The notes: generated by a model not told the origin, from the letters alone. A stretch of 64,000 nucleotides of DNA from Fragilaria crotonensis (GCA_022925895.1 JAKSYS010000044.1:62001-126000); one strand, 5' to 3'; numbered from the stretch's first letter, positions 20,882-32,702 are shown. Numbers and translations are program-made.

Positions 20882-22114
20882 TTATGATACTCCCGGACGA
20901 GTTAGTTGCAGATACTCTATTTCCTTTGCCATCCGATCACGGTTCATTGACCACGGATTCTCGAAGGCATCTTCCATTTCTTCCCATTCAAAATCAGCTG
21001 CACTCTCGCGCAACATGGTTTCATGGGCGGTGAACCTCACATTCCTTGGCGTGAATACTGCGCGGTCCTGATTATTGTGTTGCATTTGTTGGAGGCGCTC
21101 GTTGATACAATAATTGTGAAGCCGTGCGATTGCTACCATCAACCGCTTCATCTTTTTCATCTTAATTGAGAGCGGTCGAGCGAGAATTCCCTACTTTTTC
21201 ACCATGAGCCCGAATGCCATTTCAATTCGGATGCGAAGCTGACTCGCAAAAAAATTGAAGTTGTCATTTCGCTTGGCCATTTCACCCCTGTAGATGGGAA
21301 TGAGGTGTTCACTTGCAGTGTATGCACAATCGCCAATAACACAATAGAGGCCAGGAAGACCTTCGACCAACGAACCTAATTTCACCATTTTGATCGCATC
21401 TCGATCCCCCATCACTCCAGGTCCTGCAACGCCAAGGAAAGTGAAGCGACAATGATGGTCACATGCGGCCTGTATGTTAAGGCCATGTGTCTGGTAATGA
21501 CCAGAGAAAAAGGATCGTACGTTCCTTACCTCCTTTTTTGATGGTGTCTGAATTTGTAAGTGGTATCCATCGATGACACTGACACAATTCCATATGCATC
21601 CTTGCGTACTTATCGTTTCAAATCCCCTCGAAGCCTCTTTGACTTCTTCCAATGTTTTCGGAAATTTAACAGCCAAGTCATCACATTCATTGATAGCATC
21701 AATGCATTTCCAAACAACACGATAAAGCGATGCAACAGACATACCGGTAAAAAATTTGATATCCGAATATGACCCGCCAGCCAGATACCGCAAACATGCA
21801 TAGAGGCATAATTCTGGAAGGATTGGACCACCTCTTAGACTTCCCATGTGCCGATCAATCTCCAACTTCTCCCTGACTAAAGACAGTAAACGAAGAAAAG
21901 AGTCTTCCGACATTCGTAGGTGCCGTCTCAGATCTGGTCTGCCAGCATGCTTCGACCAAAACGCCTCCCAATTCAGGCGCTGATCGAATAGAGAGGGAGA
22001 TCGCTCACTTCTTTTCTTCCTCCTTTTCTTGTTTGATCTCTCTTCTTCCAATAAAGAGGTTGTAGCAGTAAGCCTTGCAACAAAGGATGCAAATGTACCA
22101 CCTGCTATTTTCAT
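20882..22114 (-). pseudogene. Harbinger transposase (DDE_Tnp_4) with one in-frame stop
   Basis: From ATG 22114 the frame runs 307 codons to a TAG at 21191-21193, then continues in the same frame without any other defect to 20882 (about 410 codons in total). The TAG sits exactly where family members have Trp (VKK-stop-GIL), so a single TGG to TAG change explains it. The catalytic triad is present: Asp in SVIDGYHLQIQTP, Asp in VIGDCAYTASEHLIP, Glu in LRIRIEMAFGLM. A basic N-terminus (KKRRKKRSERS) may be a nuclear signal. The C-terminal part has MVAIARLHNYCINERL, typical of these enzymes. With the stop the product lacks the last quarter. Confidence 0.88.
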
Positions 22115-22375
22115 TGCTGCCTAGAACTGTGATGATTGTTACTATGAATTGTGTGCGAGATTTTACAGTTGTAATCGCTCGCACGCTCGAGAATTTGCAA
22201 AAAAGATTTCGTGAACATGAATTGATGGTCAGCACTAGCTTGCGGGATCATTCTGATCCCTTTGAACCCATAACCCCCACACATCCAAAGATCTGAGTTG
22301 CGGGGGTTATGAGCTTGGAAGCCCTCCGCAAGTTTTTTGAATTTGTGCTGACGTTGCAGCTTTTTTTTGCGGGAT

Positions 22376-22417
22376 TTGCGGACCTCCGCAAAAAACGAGG
22401 CTCGATAAGAACGGCCC
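22376..22417 (-). repeat. Right TIR of Harbinger element 2 (42 bp)
   Basis: A perfect inverse of 18883-18924, followed by the TTA duplication at 22418-22420. Confidence 0.95.
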
Positions 22418-22420
22418 TTA

Positions 22421-23652
22421 GTGATTTCCTACGGAATTTCGCATTTGACATACAAACTAAATATTTTTATTCAATATGGTAAACCTATCTAAATTCGCAG
22501 TAAGCATGGAATAGTAGAAATGTACGTACGACAAATTCGCCTAGAAAAAAATGAAAGAAGGCTTGGAAAAATGCACTGGTATCGACTGGTATGACAATCC
22601 GATGGGAATGAATTCTTCACGTTTGATTCTCCGTCGCATTCGAATGGAATCTTCTCATTAGGAATCGTCAAGATACATATGTTTTCGAGCTGTTTCTTAA
22701 ATTTTCTTAAGTTTTCTCAAACTTTCTTAAGAAACTTTAAGAAGATTTGAGTTGCTTATAAAATCTCAAATAATCTACGTGAACCTGGTAATAAAATCGC
22801 ACCTTCTTAAATTTTCTTAAATAATCTCAAACTTTCTCAATCGGACGAGAAAAAGAAGTTTCTCATATTTTCTAAACTTTCTCATTCTTTCTCAACTTTA
22901 CTTAACGCAAGATTCCTATCTGTAACTCTTGTTCGAAAACAATTTGTCCGAACGATAGTCTGCCAACGAGGACAAAATGAATTTACCGTATTGTAGAACA
23001 AGCTCGTGTGTAGAAGGTGAAGGTGATACTGGTATGACACAAATAGTTAATAGACAAACATATTATACATAATCATTCAGGATTTATACATAGTCTCTGA
23101 GGTCACGTTTTGACATGAGATCTGATCGTAAATAACAGAATTTCGTGGTTGAGACATTTTCAATATGCACTGACAAATTCTACCAATCCTTTACGGAGTA
23201 CGATGCACTATTTAGCAGGAATTCCGGAACCTCCAGAGTTCGACGTCGATAGTCGGTGCAGCAGGCGAGAATTGAACTTGTTGCGAACATCTATGATAAC
23301 TCCGATGCACCGCATATGCATGCTACAGTACTCTCTGGTAAAACGCGCAAGGAGTACCGTACTGGAGTACCAGGACAATTACTGACTCCACTACTGATTT
23401 ACTGTAAAATCATAATGGGATACTGGAGTATTCGCTTAGGGGGAACATCCATGTCAATGCTCGACTACTACTAGAGCAAAGATCTGATGAGCATGTGTCG
23501 TACAACCTAGGTAAGGTGCGACACGGTGATTTAAAGTCTTGTCCTTCAGCATCGTTCGCCTCCCGGCATTCGGAAGGCGATGATCCCGTTCATGTCTCGT
23601 CAGACTCATTTGAGCCGCCTATACATTGACGGTTCAGTCTTGAAACTTGGTA
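22421..23652. other. AT-rich spacer without supported gene
   Basis: No gene seen. It begins with an AT-rich segment dominated by TTTTCTTAA/TTTCTCAA patterns (22681-22910). The rest is unremarkable. Confidence 0.5.
22681..22910 (+). repeat. Degenerate AT-rich repeat of TTTCTTAA/TTTCTCAA units
   Basis: Short units built on TTCTTAAATTTTC and TTTCTCAAAC recur about ten times in 230 bp, with an internal complement (CTTAAG, GAAACTTTAAG). This is low-complexity, non-coding sequence. Confidence 0.7.
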
Positions 23653-25059
23653 TCATTTATACTCGGCCTGGATAAGCTTGGCAATGGTTTGAAGTTGAAT
23701 GTTGGAGGTACCCTCATAAATGCTGCCAACTTTGCAGTCCCGATAAAACTTCTCTGCCAGCAAATCCTGCGTGAAACCAATGCCACCCAGCCACTCAATT
23801 GTCTTGCTTGCAGCCTTCTCAGCTACCTGGCTTGAATACAGCTTGACCATGCTGGCCTCCATGATGAATGGATACCCTGCTTCCTTCAGTCTGCAAGCAT
23901 TGTACGTCATGGTTTCTGCTGCATAAATCTCGGTAGCTATCTGAGAGTATTGATGCTGCATGCCTGAAAATCTCCAATGGCACTACCGAATTGCTTTCTC
24001 TCAACAAATACGGCATGGCAATGTCATAGACGCAGGCCTTGGCGATCCCGATCTGTTGGGCGGCAATCCCAATCCGACCTTCATTGAGAATGTTGATACA
24101 GTATTTGTAACCTGGCCAACTTCCCCAGGACGTCATCGACATCCACTCGAACGTTGTCAAACATGACAGGGCAAGTAGATGAGGCTTTCAGTCAAGTTTC
24201 TTTTCAGGTTTCCCCACAGTAATCCCTTCGGTCTTGGCGTCAACCACAGCTGTGATCCCCTTGTACCTTCTCTGGCGCAGCATTGGCAAACACTAGAAAT
24301 ACTCCGGCTTCAGGAGCATTAGAGATCCACAACTTGCTCCCATTGAGAAGATAGGATGATGATCCATCCTGAATCTGAGTTGCGGTAGTTTTCATGCTGA
24401 ATGCGTCAGACCCTGACCCGGCTTCCGACAGGGCAAACGATGAGACTGAATCGCGGGCGAGGCGGGGCAACCACTTTTGTTGGAGGGCTTCCGATCCCCA
24501 AAATCGAACAGCATTGTTCGTGAGCGTGTTGTGAATGTCCACCAGAATTGCTACGGATGGGTCCACTCTAGAAATCTCTTCCACCACGAGACAGGCAGAT
24601 GTGAAACTCAGCTCCGATCCGCCGTGGGCTTCGGGGATTTCCTGTTGACAATATGCGAAATGAGAATGAGAAAAGTTGGTACATGCTCGTGAGAAATATG
24701 GAGTAAAGATAGTGATTAGACTGAGCTCTCGTAGTGTAACACACGTACAAACTTACCATTCCCATGAACCCGTTGTCAAATAGTGATCGAATGATATCCG
24801 GGCGGAGCTTTTCCTCGTTGTCCATGTCTCGAACGATTGGTTTCAACTCCTCACGTGCCCATTGTCGAGCTGCATTCCGCGTCATTTGCTCGTCTTCGTT
24901 GAATTGGGTGATGGGAAGATGCATTCCAGAAGAGGATGAGAATGATGACACAGATGTAGCCTGCCGTTTATCCTTTGACATTTTCTGACGGAGAGCCGAT
25001 TGATGCGCTTTAGGATGATGAGCCCATGCTCGAAACGATGACGGCAAAATACGCAGCAT
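23653..25059 (-). pseudogene. Acyl-CoA dehydrogenase (short/branched-chain type), disrupted
   Basis: Exon 1 starts at ATG 25059 and encodes a likely mitochondrial presequence, then ITQFNEDEQMTRNAARQWAR. A clean 115-bp GT-AG intron (24642-24756; GTAAGT/CAACAG) separates it from exon 2, which has SSFALSEAGSGSDAFSMKTT (FAD/substrate region) and LLNGSKLWISNAPEAGVF. Between about 24270 and 23960 the frame changes five times, though all three frames still spell conserved sequence ([43 protein letters not shown]). The final segment is intact: [20 protein letters not shown] and [13 protein letters not shown] with the catalytic-type Glu of short-chain enzymes. The lesions look like single-base losses, several in GGG runs. 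A consensus error cluster is as likely as a pseudogene. Confidence 0.85.
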
Positions 25060-25829
25060 GTGCTTTCAGATATGGAGGAAGACGTCAACTCTGTGCAAGT
25101 GCTATGTATCCCATGAGGTCAACAGAAACCGTTGATCGTGCCAGTGTCATCAATGACATTTCAACAAGTTGTTCTTTTCCTTCGAATGACAAGCGCAGAA
25201 CAGCGCGGTCGTGATTAGTCTCACCAAAACGTTACAGTCTATCCGCAACGTCACTGTAGTATCATGCACAACTGTACAGTTTTCGTTTCGCGCAATGTTC
25301 GTATCATACGACAATAAACTGGTACAAGTAAATTGTACTCCTGTATCCTGTTCCCTACAATTGCAAAAGCTTCACCAAAGCCGCTCCACTATTATACGAC
25401 TTCCTACGTCCAATGTTCATCATCATGGTTTCATGGAGGCTCAGACTCGGAGTACCCCGTACAACATGGGCGGATAATTCGCAGTGAGACGTTTAGATCC
25501 TACCTGTACATTGGTTGCATGTTGCATGCTCTCTCCGCATTGAGTCTTTTCCTGAACATTGTAAGTCCTGTAATCAACACCCTCCTGCGCCTGCCGTCTG
25601 TCGCCAACCTATTGTGCTGACTATTCCGCAGCATGGTGTGCGCATACTTCTCATTAAGTACTCTAGCGAAGGCAAGAACCATTGCAGTGGACAATGTCGA
25701 CGATGATGCCATTTGAATAGACATGTCGAGACCGAATAGAATCAATTGGTCCAATTTCTTTGCATGATCGCCGACAGAGGCTAAAAACACTCCACAATGT
25801 CAAAATCGAAGTGCATCCACAACAAATGC
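25060..25829. other. Spacer without supported gene
   Basis: Nothing convincing. One ACTCGGAGT (complement of ACTCCGAGT) is present at 25445-25453. Confidence 0.45.
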
Positions 25830-26558
25830 TTAGTGACCTCCTCTCCTTAACAGGATAGTGTCTTCCTCGTTATTGATCAGTTCCGAGTCTGCCCATACCT
25901 TGGGATCCAAATCTTGTATCGAATTTTGGAATTGCAACCACCCCTCCAACGCCTCGGAACCCTTTTCTTTCAAATCGATCAAGCCCATGGGCGTCATGAC
26001 GCCGTGTGAGGCGGAATCAATCACGAATAAGGACGAGACTGTGAATTTGGCTTCTTGGAGTGTACTGCCGACTTGGAACTTTCGTCTCAAGGCATTCCTT
26101 TCGGCAGTGTCCAAAACGTGAATCCATTCGCTGGATCCCTCCTCCTCGTCGGAACTAACATACACAATCGCCATATCATACGGTCCCGATATGGGAAGTC
26201 CTTCTTGAGGCAAGAGACGTTCGTCTCGGAAGAAGCAATCACGTAAAAATCGATTTTCATCGAAATAGGAAGCTCCAAAATAAAGGAGTACAAGTTTCGC
26301 ATGAGCGAGCGGATATGCCATGGCCGGGAAGTGATTAAGAGATAGTTGTTGGATTAGTCTTTCGTCCCGTCGTCTGTCCCGCCATATCACGGACCTGAGC
26401 GCTAGAAACAAAATTGCGGCAAGACCGAGGATACCCTGGGGCTTGAGCTTTCGTCGAGCTCGCAGTCGCTTTCCTCCCCATAATGGGACAGAGAAGGTAT
26501 CATGTGCATCGCATGGTGGGAGTTCACGTCTACTAGAGGCTGACATTATAGTTTTCAT
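25830..26558 (-). CDS. Membrane-anchored thioredoxin-fold protein lacking active-site cysteines
   Basis: A 242-residue protein from ATG 26558; the seven codons upstream in frame start with TTG. One membrane segment lies at about 42-57 (GILGLAAILFLALRSV). It is followed by a nucleoredoxin/tryparedoxin-like fold: KLVLLYFGASYFDENRFLRD, then YDMAIVYVSSDEEEGS, then FTVSSLFVIDSASHGVMTPM. In redox-active members the segment after 'LYFSAS' carries WCxxC. Here it reads YFDEN, so no thiol-disulfide activity is expected from this site. A structural or regulatory role is inferred; partners are unknown. Confidence 0.65.
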   Translation of the reverse strand: MKTIMSASSRRELPPCDAHDTFSVPLWGGKRLRARRKLKPQGILGLAAILFLALRSVIWRDRRRDERLIQQLSLNHFPAMAYPLAHAKLVLLYFGASYFDENRFLRDCFFRDERLLPQEGLPISGPYDMAIVYVSSDEEEGSSEWIHVLDTAERNALRRKFQVGSTLQEAKFTVSSLFVIDSASHGVMTPMGLIDLKEKGSEALEGWLQFQNSIQDLDPKVWADSELINNEEDTILLRRGGH

Positions 26559-27508
26559 CGAGCCACAATGATCTCGCAAAGGACAATTCGCAGGAACACG
26601 CGACCCTCCCTTGGTCTCGGTCGTGATGCCGGGCAGACACTTATGACGTCAATGCCAACACGTCAAACGAATCGTTTGTTTTACCCTGTAGCACCCTTCC
26701 CAAGGAACGATGGCTGTGTTGAATGATAATCGAGTGCATGACTTGTGGTTTCATATGGAGTACGGAGGTCATAAATGTTCACTTTGTGGTCAGCTTCGTG
26801 ACTTGTAAAAGTGTTCTTTAGTAATATACTACCGTAGACAGTACTAGGCACTATGCACTATGCACTATGCGCGGAGTGATCGTATGCATACCCTATATGA
26901 GTACCAGTACTTCCCGTAGTTTATTAAGTACTAGCGTACATCGGACTTCGGAGTTCGGAGTAGAGCACGGTACTACAGTATAGCTTCACATTAAAGTAGT
27001 ACTTCAGTACTGGTAGGAATCTACGATGCCCGATGCTTATATCATGGCTTAAAGCTTATGCATATATGTAGAAAACAGAGAGTATTGAGTGACTCCGTTT
27101 CTAGTTTCTCTATGGCTTGTTTCACCATGAGGCAATATATGGTAGGAGCACGTAGACTCAGTATTCTAAAATTTTAGTTGAACTGAGAAACTGCCTCCAA
27201 TCCTCCGGCAGTCTCCTCAAAATAGAACAAGAATTCGGTATGATCCATAAATCTATATCTTCGACAATCTGTTTCATTCGCATCTATTTGCACTACGAGG
27301 CCGAAACGATGAAGAAGCAACGAGAATAATTGAAGGTGAGCTGCACGTTGAACAGATTCGTCTTTATCGGTCTTGCATTTCCGAAAGTACCGATAGCGTC
27401 TCAGACGTTATACTCCTGCTGCTGGCGTTTCATTCTTTGCTGCCATCAGAACAACGTCCTCTATTGCAGGCGAGACAAAGCTTTGCACAAAGCCAGCATC
27501 AAAGTCAA
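26559..27508. other. AT-rich spacer without supported gene
   Basis: No gene seen. It has GTAC-rich patches and a short CACTATG triplication near 26850. Any left terminus of the adjacent transposon is not recognisable. Confidence 0.45.
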
Positions 27509-30500
27509 CTACAGCTCGGTGGGTTTGAATTCCTTCCTGACGCGTTCAATCCGAGGCAAGGTGAGTGCTGTAGGAATACTGTCCTCGCAACTGTTCAGGT
27601 TTTGTTGATGAAGGACAAAGTATGCACATATGTATGATCGTGCCCGTCGTGAAAGCTTTCGCACTGTCACTGTTTTGAGGACATCTCTGCTTGTACATTC
27701 TTTCACTAACGCCTTGAAAGATGTCTTTCCTTTAGAATCCAGTGGCATTTTGCGGTAGACACTCTTCGACACCCCAACTGTATTCAATTCCCTCGCCGGC
27801 CATTTCGGCGTGGAACTTTGGAGTGATGAGGACCGAAACTCCAAGTGCATGTCCCACATGCTGCAACGCTGTCATCTCTTCAGCAAAGTCAAGACACGAT
27901 GCCATCAGATATTTTAAGCTCCAATTTTCGGCATCCTCCATATCTTCACCATCATTCTTGTCCTTCGCAATATCCATTGTATACTTGTCAATATTGCCTT
28001 CATCTATCCATCCTCGCTCCCAAAGGACTTGCATGAGACCTTTCGGCTGGCCTAACCAACCTTTTTCTCCCTTGTCCTTTCCACTTTTGGATCCAAATTG
28101 TTATCCCTTGCAATCTGTTGTAATTCGGTCAGGCGATATTGGCGGCGATTGCTCAAGATATTGAGTGGAGCGAGCTCCGATTTGAGTTCAGCGATGGTTT
28201 TGTTTCGCATTCGCGGAATGCCTGCCGGAGATGGGAGTATGCGGTCATCACGGTTAAGTTCCCGTTCTTGTGGTGACATCCAGAATGGACCATCATCCTC
28301 CGAGGTAAACACAAAGATTGTGTGTCGCCAACGTTTAAGGTTCGTGCAGCATGCATCCCGAGGTACCCATCGTGTTCCTTTATTTTTGACTCACGCATTA
28401 TTGGTTGTGCTCCTCCATAGCTTCTATTCATACTGTAAGCATCTAGACCGCCCGTCAATTTCTTTGAATGTCCCTGCGAATGATCAAACAGAAAACGAAG
28501 TCAAATTGGGGTATATAACTTTGATGCAGTCGACGCAGTCCTCAAACTGCATGCTCATGTGATTGTAAGTCCAATACCCTTCGTTGTTTGCTCCCAATTC
28601 GAAACTCACAACAAATGGCGATTCTTCCAGGTCTTTCTTGGACACTTGGCCATGAACTGCAATCGCTGCATCAAGGTCAACATAGTTATGACCACGACGA
28701 GTCTCATTTATTTCTTCCATCTGAATCCGACTGATCGGAACTCCGAATCCGGTTTCACGCGATTGAATTGCGGAGAGCATGAGGCTCATTCCGTCCGTCT
28801 TTGGCAAAAGTGGACGTTGACCTAGTGGCCCAACCCATTGGCGTGATTTGAGCAGAAACTGGTTGAACACGCTTTCATCTTGGCCGAAGATCATCAGTGG
28901 TTTCAGACCTAGCGGCTTGCGAACGCTGAGGTTCCCTCCAAACATACCAAAGCCCATTTCCTCCGCAACCGAATGAAGAAAATCAAAATCGTCCACGTGG
29001 AATTCAATCATTTCTTTGCCCGAAGGCTGCTCTTGGTAAGAATATCCTTGACCTCCGACGTCGTCTGAAATTCTTTTCTCTGACTTCCACTTTTCCACAG
29101 TTTCTCTTCTCACTTGAATCCATCGATGGGTTCGAGGTTCAAGCTTCGATAGGTATTTCGTGCAGAACTCGTTCCGGTGGAATACGACATTGGGTCTCTC
29201 ATGCCCATCAACAAAGAAGGATTTCTTGCGACTGTCGTAATGAAAGCCGAGACGTCGAAGCCATCGCCAGGTTGTCGTCAATGAGATAGGAGAATCTAGA
29301 TACGTCTGAAGGAGTGGGCAGCAGTCTTTAATTGTAGTACTAGATTCACCGTTCTCGTTTGTTGCATTCTCCTCCGTGTCATCGTCATTCACCTGCGAAC
29401 AATAGTTAGGAATTATCTTAGTGATCAGCTCGTTACGTGCCGATTCCACTGTTAGGTCAGCAAGGCTTCCAATACAGTAGTCAATCCATGGTAATGTGAT
29501 TTCTTCACGGAAGTACTCTAGAAGATCAGGGAGTGGTTTCTTTTGTTTATGTATCTTCGGGTCTGGTAACGGAAAGTGCTCGCGATTCGCTCGCAGTAGG
29601 ATATTCCAGCCTGCAACTGTAAGCTTGCTGGTTGCGGCTTCAATGCCCATCCTATTGCTATCATAGACAGCCTGGGAGCAGCAATCTTCTACCCACCGAG
29701 CAGAGTTCATCTCCTCCAAGGCCATGATATATGCTAAGCAAAGAATGGAGCATCGCTGTCGTATTATGAAGATATCATACGGAGAACAGAGATTGTCTAC
29801 ATCATGCTTATCAATGAGGTCTCTCCACCCGTCAGGACTTCTATTGACTTGCTGCAGCCTTTCTATACGTTGCTGAAGAACATCAACAACGCTTCGGTTG
29901 TCGGTTGAGCTCCCAAGGAAGAGCTTTTTTGCCTCCGGACTGTCCCAGTAGCTCTCTACCGAGATAATTGCCGAATCAGATCCAGAAGCAAGTTGAGAAG
30001 CCTTTGCTTTCTTCTGACTACCAGGAGATTGTGCCGCAACAGCTGCACCTGCTTCAGCTTTCCTCTTTGCTCTCGATTGGATATGAATTTCCGTCGTCAG
30101 ATCCACAATTTCCGATGAACCACGTGCCACACTATAGCGATCATTTATTCCTGCGTCTTGCAACAGAGACAAGAAACATTTCTTTCCATCTGGCGGACGT
30201 TCGACCAATCCTCCGGGATCTGTTACGTAGTATCCCCAGATCTTTCGTTTTGGATTGCCGAAGATATCAAGGCCTTTGGCTGACCTCCGGAATCGGCCAG
30301 TATCATTCAATTCTGTGAAGTCATCAAGTGTTGCGCCTTCGCATGATGAAATTGCTTTGTTCAACATGCCTCTATCGAATCAAGGGCCTTGAGAGTTGGA
30401 AACTGGGCATTGATTGCACGGAAATAGAGTTCGTCTGACAGCCATTTGTCTCGGTATCGTTGTTGCTTGGTGATTTCAAGCCAACACTGATAATACGTTG

Positions 30501-30513
30501 CGAGCGTCTTCAT
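27509..30513 (-). pseudogene. IS630/mariner-like DDE transposase, frameshifted (remnant transposon)
   Basis: The probable start is ATG 30513 (MKTLATYYQCWLEITK). The frame shifts at about 30370 into the long ORF 30367-28484. Features in order: a helix-turn-helix-like TTTWRWLRRLGFHYDSRKK with the family's VDGHERPNVVFHR motif; the first catalytic Asp in IFGQDESVFNQF; the second in FDHSQGHSKKLTGG after a frame change at about 28490; YGGAQPIMRESKIKEHDGYL; and FWMSPQEREL after another change at about 28315. Then come a change at about 28040, MQVLWERGWID, and the catalytic Glu region FHAEMAGEGIEYSWG. A final change at about 27775 leads to VYRKMPLDSKGKT and the end at 27509. Five single-base frame changes, with all catalytic residues still encoded, indicate a recently inactivated copy or consensus errors. 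I could not identify TIRs. Confidence 0.75.
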
Positions 30514-31323
30514 TATGTCTCAACTGCCGACCCTCGCAAGTTAAACTCTGCCTTGAAGTATATTATTGATCCAGTCGCAACAAAAGGCTCGGCAGTTACG
30601 AAGTGTAAGTTGGTGAAGTTGTCGTTACAATATCATGGTCCGAACAACTTTTTTTGGTGTGGTTTCGATCGTCTTGTTTCGATGTGCGAGGCTGCCATCC
30701 CCTGGCATAAAACGAAGACGTCACGGATTTTGTACTGATCCTACACGAGTTGCACTATATTTTGCTACGAAGCGAAACAAGCCATACGGTAGTATGCTCG
30801 ACGGGCAATGGGAAATGGGAAATACTCTTCCAGCAATAACAACTTAAAAGGAATCAGGTTTGCTCCGATATGCAAGAGGGCAAAAAGTGGGGTCACCGCC
30901 GCCACGGTGCAGAATCATCGCATACCAAGCACCAGGTTAGTAATAAGCAATTCAATTGCTTCCCCAAAACATCTCCATTAAAATGACGTGTGAAATTTAT
31001 TTTTGTGATTATGCCCATTGCAGTCATCGACACGGATAAACTGTATCAGGTGCTCCAGCTAGGTCCTCAACTATTTGCTTTCTCTGAGAGGAGTTTCTTT
31101 CCCCCATGCGATTTCAGTCTGCAAGTCAACAAAACGTAACCATGACAATGCCAGAATTACTTTAACTTAGAATACTGTACGTCACATTGCAACGGATGCC
31201 ATACCAAAAACGCTGACCATGCCTGTCATCTTTCAATTTCAGAAAATGATTGTATCCCAAGCTGTCCATTATCGCCGAATCAGTCTTATTAAGAACGAGT
31301 CCGAACGCAGTTCAAATAGCATA
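30514..31323. other. Spacer without supported gene
   Basis: No gene or clear repeat seen. It may include the unrecognised right end of the IS630-like element. Confidence 0.45.
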
Positions 31324-32173
31324 TCACACGACGGCAGTTGCGACAACTGCCACAACAGTGGCAACGAACAAGCCTAACGCAGGTGCGCTCGAGGCAGTAG
31401 GACCCCTGCGCAAAGGCGATGGGACATCCGACGGAATACTCGAGGGAACGTATGATGGGAGGGCTGACGGGATGTATGATGGTAGTATTGAATTAGGGGC
31501 AGAGACAGCAATTGGAGCTTGACTGGCTGGCTCAGGCGTTGCATTGATCGATATTGGAGGTGGAGTCACTGGCGCCGAAGAAATGGTAGTTGGAGCCCCA
31601 GCATTTGGATTAAGGCTTGGAAAGGTTGGAAGCACAGGCGCCGAAGTCACAGTTGGTGCGATTGGGACTTGACTCCCAACGACTTGAATTGGTGGTGACG
31701 AAGGTGGCTGTATTGTTGGAGTGGCTGTGATTGATGTTGGGGTGTTCGCCGAAAGCGTCAGCTCGAGCGTTCTACCACAGTAGCCGTCCACTGAGTCGTG
31801 AGCAATGGCGATAACGGAAGTGATTCCGTCAGGCAGAACCGCGTCTCGAATAGCTCGTGTAAGGTTGTTCGTAGGGATGGTCGTGACCAAAAACTCTTGT
31901 TCCCAAGACCGTATAGTTACTACCATCTGCCGGCACGGTTCTCACCTCGAAGAAATCGCAATACTTCGATAAGCCTGTTTGCCTTTCATATATGGACGAC
32001 ATGGAAGCGGAGAAATCCCATGCCCCTGAGTTCGCTTCTGCTTCAAAAGAAACAACATCACAACATAGCGTTGAATTTTGAGCAAAGACTTCCGTCCATC
32101 TCGACAATGAGAGGAGCACTATGGCCTGCAACGCTGGTCGGCGCATAATAATTTGGGGTTTGTTTTGCTTCAT
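31324..32173 (-). pseudogene. Secreted Ser/Pro-stalk protein, copy 1, frameshifted
   Basis: ATG 32173 opens a signal-peptide-like N-terminus (PALQAIVLLSLSRWTEVFAQ), then CCDVVSFEAEANSG and SKYCDFFEVRTVPADGSNYT. At about 31866 the frame shifts by one. The other frame continues the same domain (NLTRAIRDAVLPDGITSVIA, then DGYCGRTLELTLS), a Pro/Ser/Thr-rich stalk (SALPSYVPSSIPSDVPSP), and a hydrophobic C-terminus (GLFVATVVAVVATAVV) that suggests a GPI anchor or membrane tail. Domain order and cysteines match the intact paralogue at 36388-37146. One indel separates the frames, so this is a pseudogene or an assembly error. Confidence 0.7.
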
Positions 32174-32317
32174 GATAAAATTTGTGTGGCGAGTCTTACC
32201 TATCGGCGGAAAATCCAAAGCATCCTCAAATGAGTCTTGTTTTGCATGCAGCATCCAAACATGGCTTCTTTTCGTTTTGTGGACACGGTACGTGTACATA
32301 TACGAATACATTTATTC

Positions 32318-32702
32318 CTTTTTGCCACCGAAGTGGTATTTTCCATTCTGGTCAGTATGTATGTACAGGAGGGGTCTGTAGACCCTTGTCGATACTGTGC
32401 TTCTGCTTACAGGATTGTTCAAGGTTGTCCCAGTTATTTTTGCTACCCTGGTGGCACGTAGGGTGGCAAATTTTTTACGTGAACGGTGCGTTGTTTTGCC
32501 ACTCGATCCGTGTTTTTGCCACTCGAATTAGTCGATCGTCGATTACTGGCCTCCCATGTGAAAAAATGGGTGTGCAGTCCGCATTACACTATGTTGTCAA
32601 AGCAGATCAGTGCTGGTTCTGCAACCCATGTTACAACGTATTCTCATTTTGCCACCCGAAGGACTTGCTGCGACTTTCCAATATTGTTGTTTTGCCACCG
32701 AA
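32318..32702 (+). repeat. Five direct copies of TTTTGCCACYCGA/TTTTGCCACCGAA
   Basis: Copies lie at 32319-32332, 32494-32506, 32514-32527, 32647-32660 and 32690-32702, all on the plus strand. An inverted partial copy (GGGTGGCAAATTTTTT) is at 32461-32476. They fill the upstream region of the tyrosine recombinase gene and are absent elsewhere in the parts I examined. They may be recombinase-binding or promoter sites; the function is inferred. Confidence 0.7.

Larger units (their letters stand above)
18883..22417. mobile_element. PIF/Harbinger-type DNA transposon 2 (3,535 bp, near intact)
   Basis: Perfect 42-bp terminal inverted repeats (18883-18924 and 22376-22417) begin GGGCCGTTCTTATCGAGC. A TTA target-site duplication flanks them (18880-18882 and 22418-22420), the classical Harbinger signature. 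The element carries an accessory ORF (+) and a DDE_Tnp_4 transposase (-) in convergent order. TIR identity and intact TSD suggest a recent insertion. It lies 97 bp upstream of the GST start codon, where it would displace the promoter. Confidence 0.93.
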
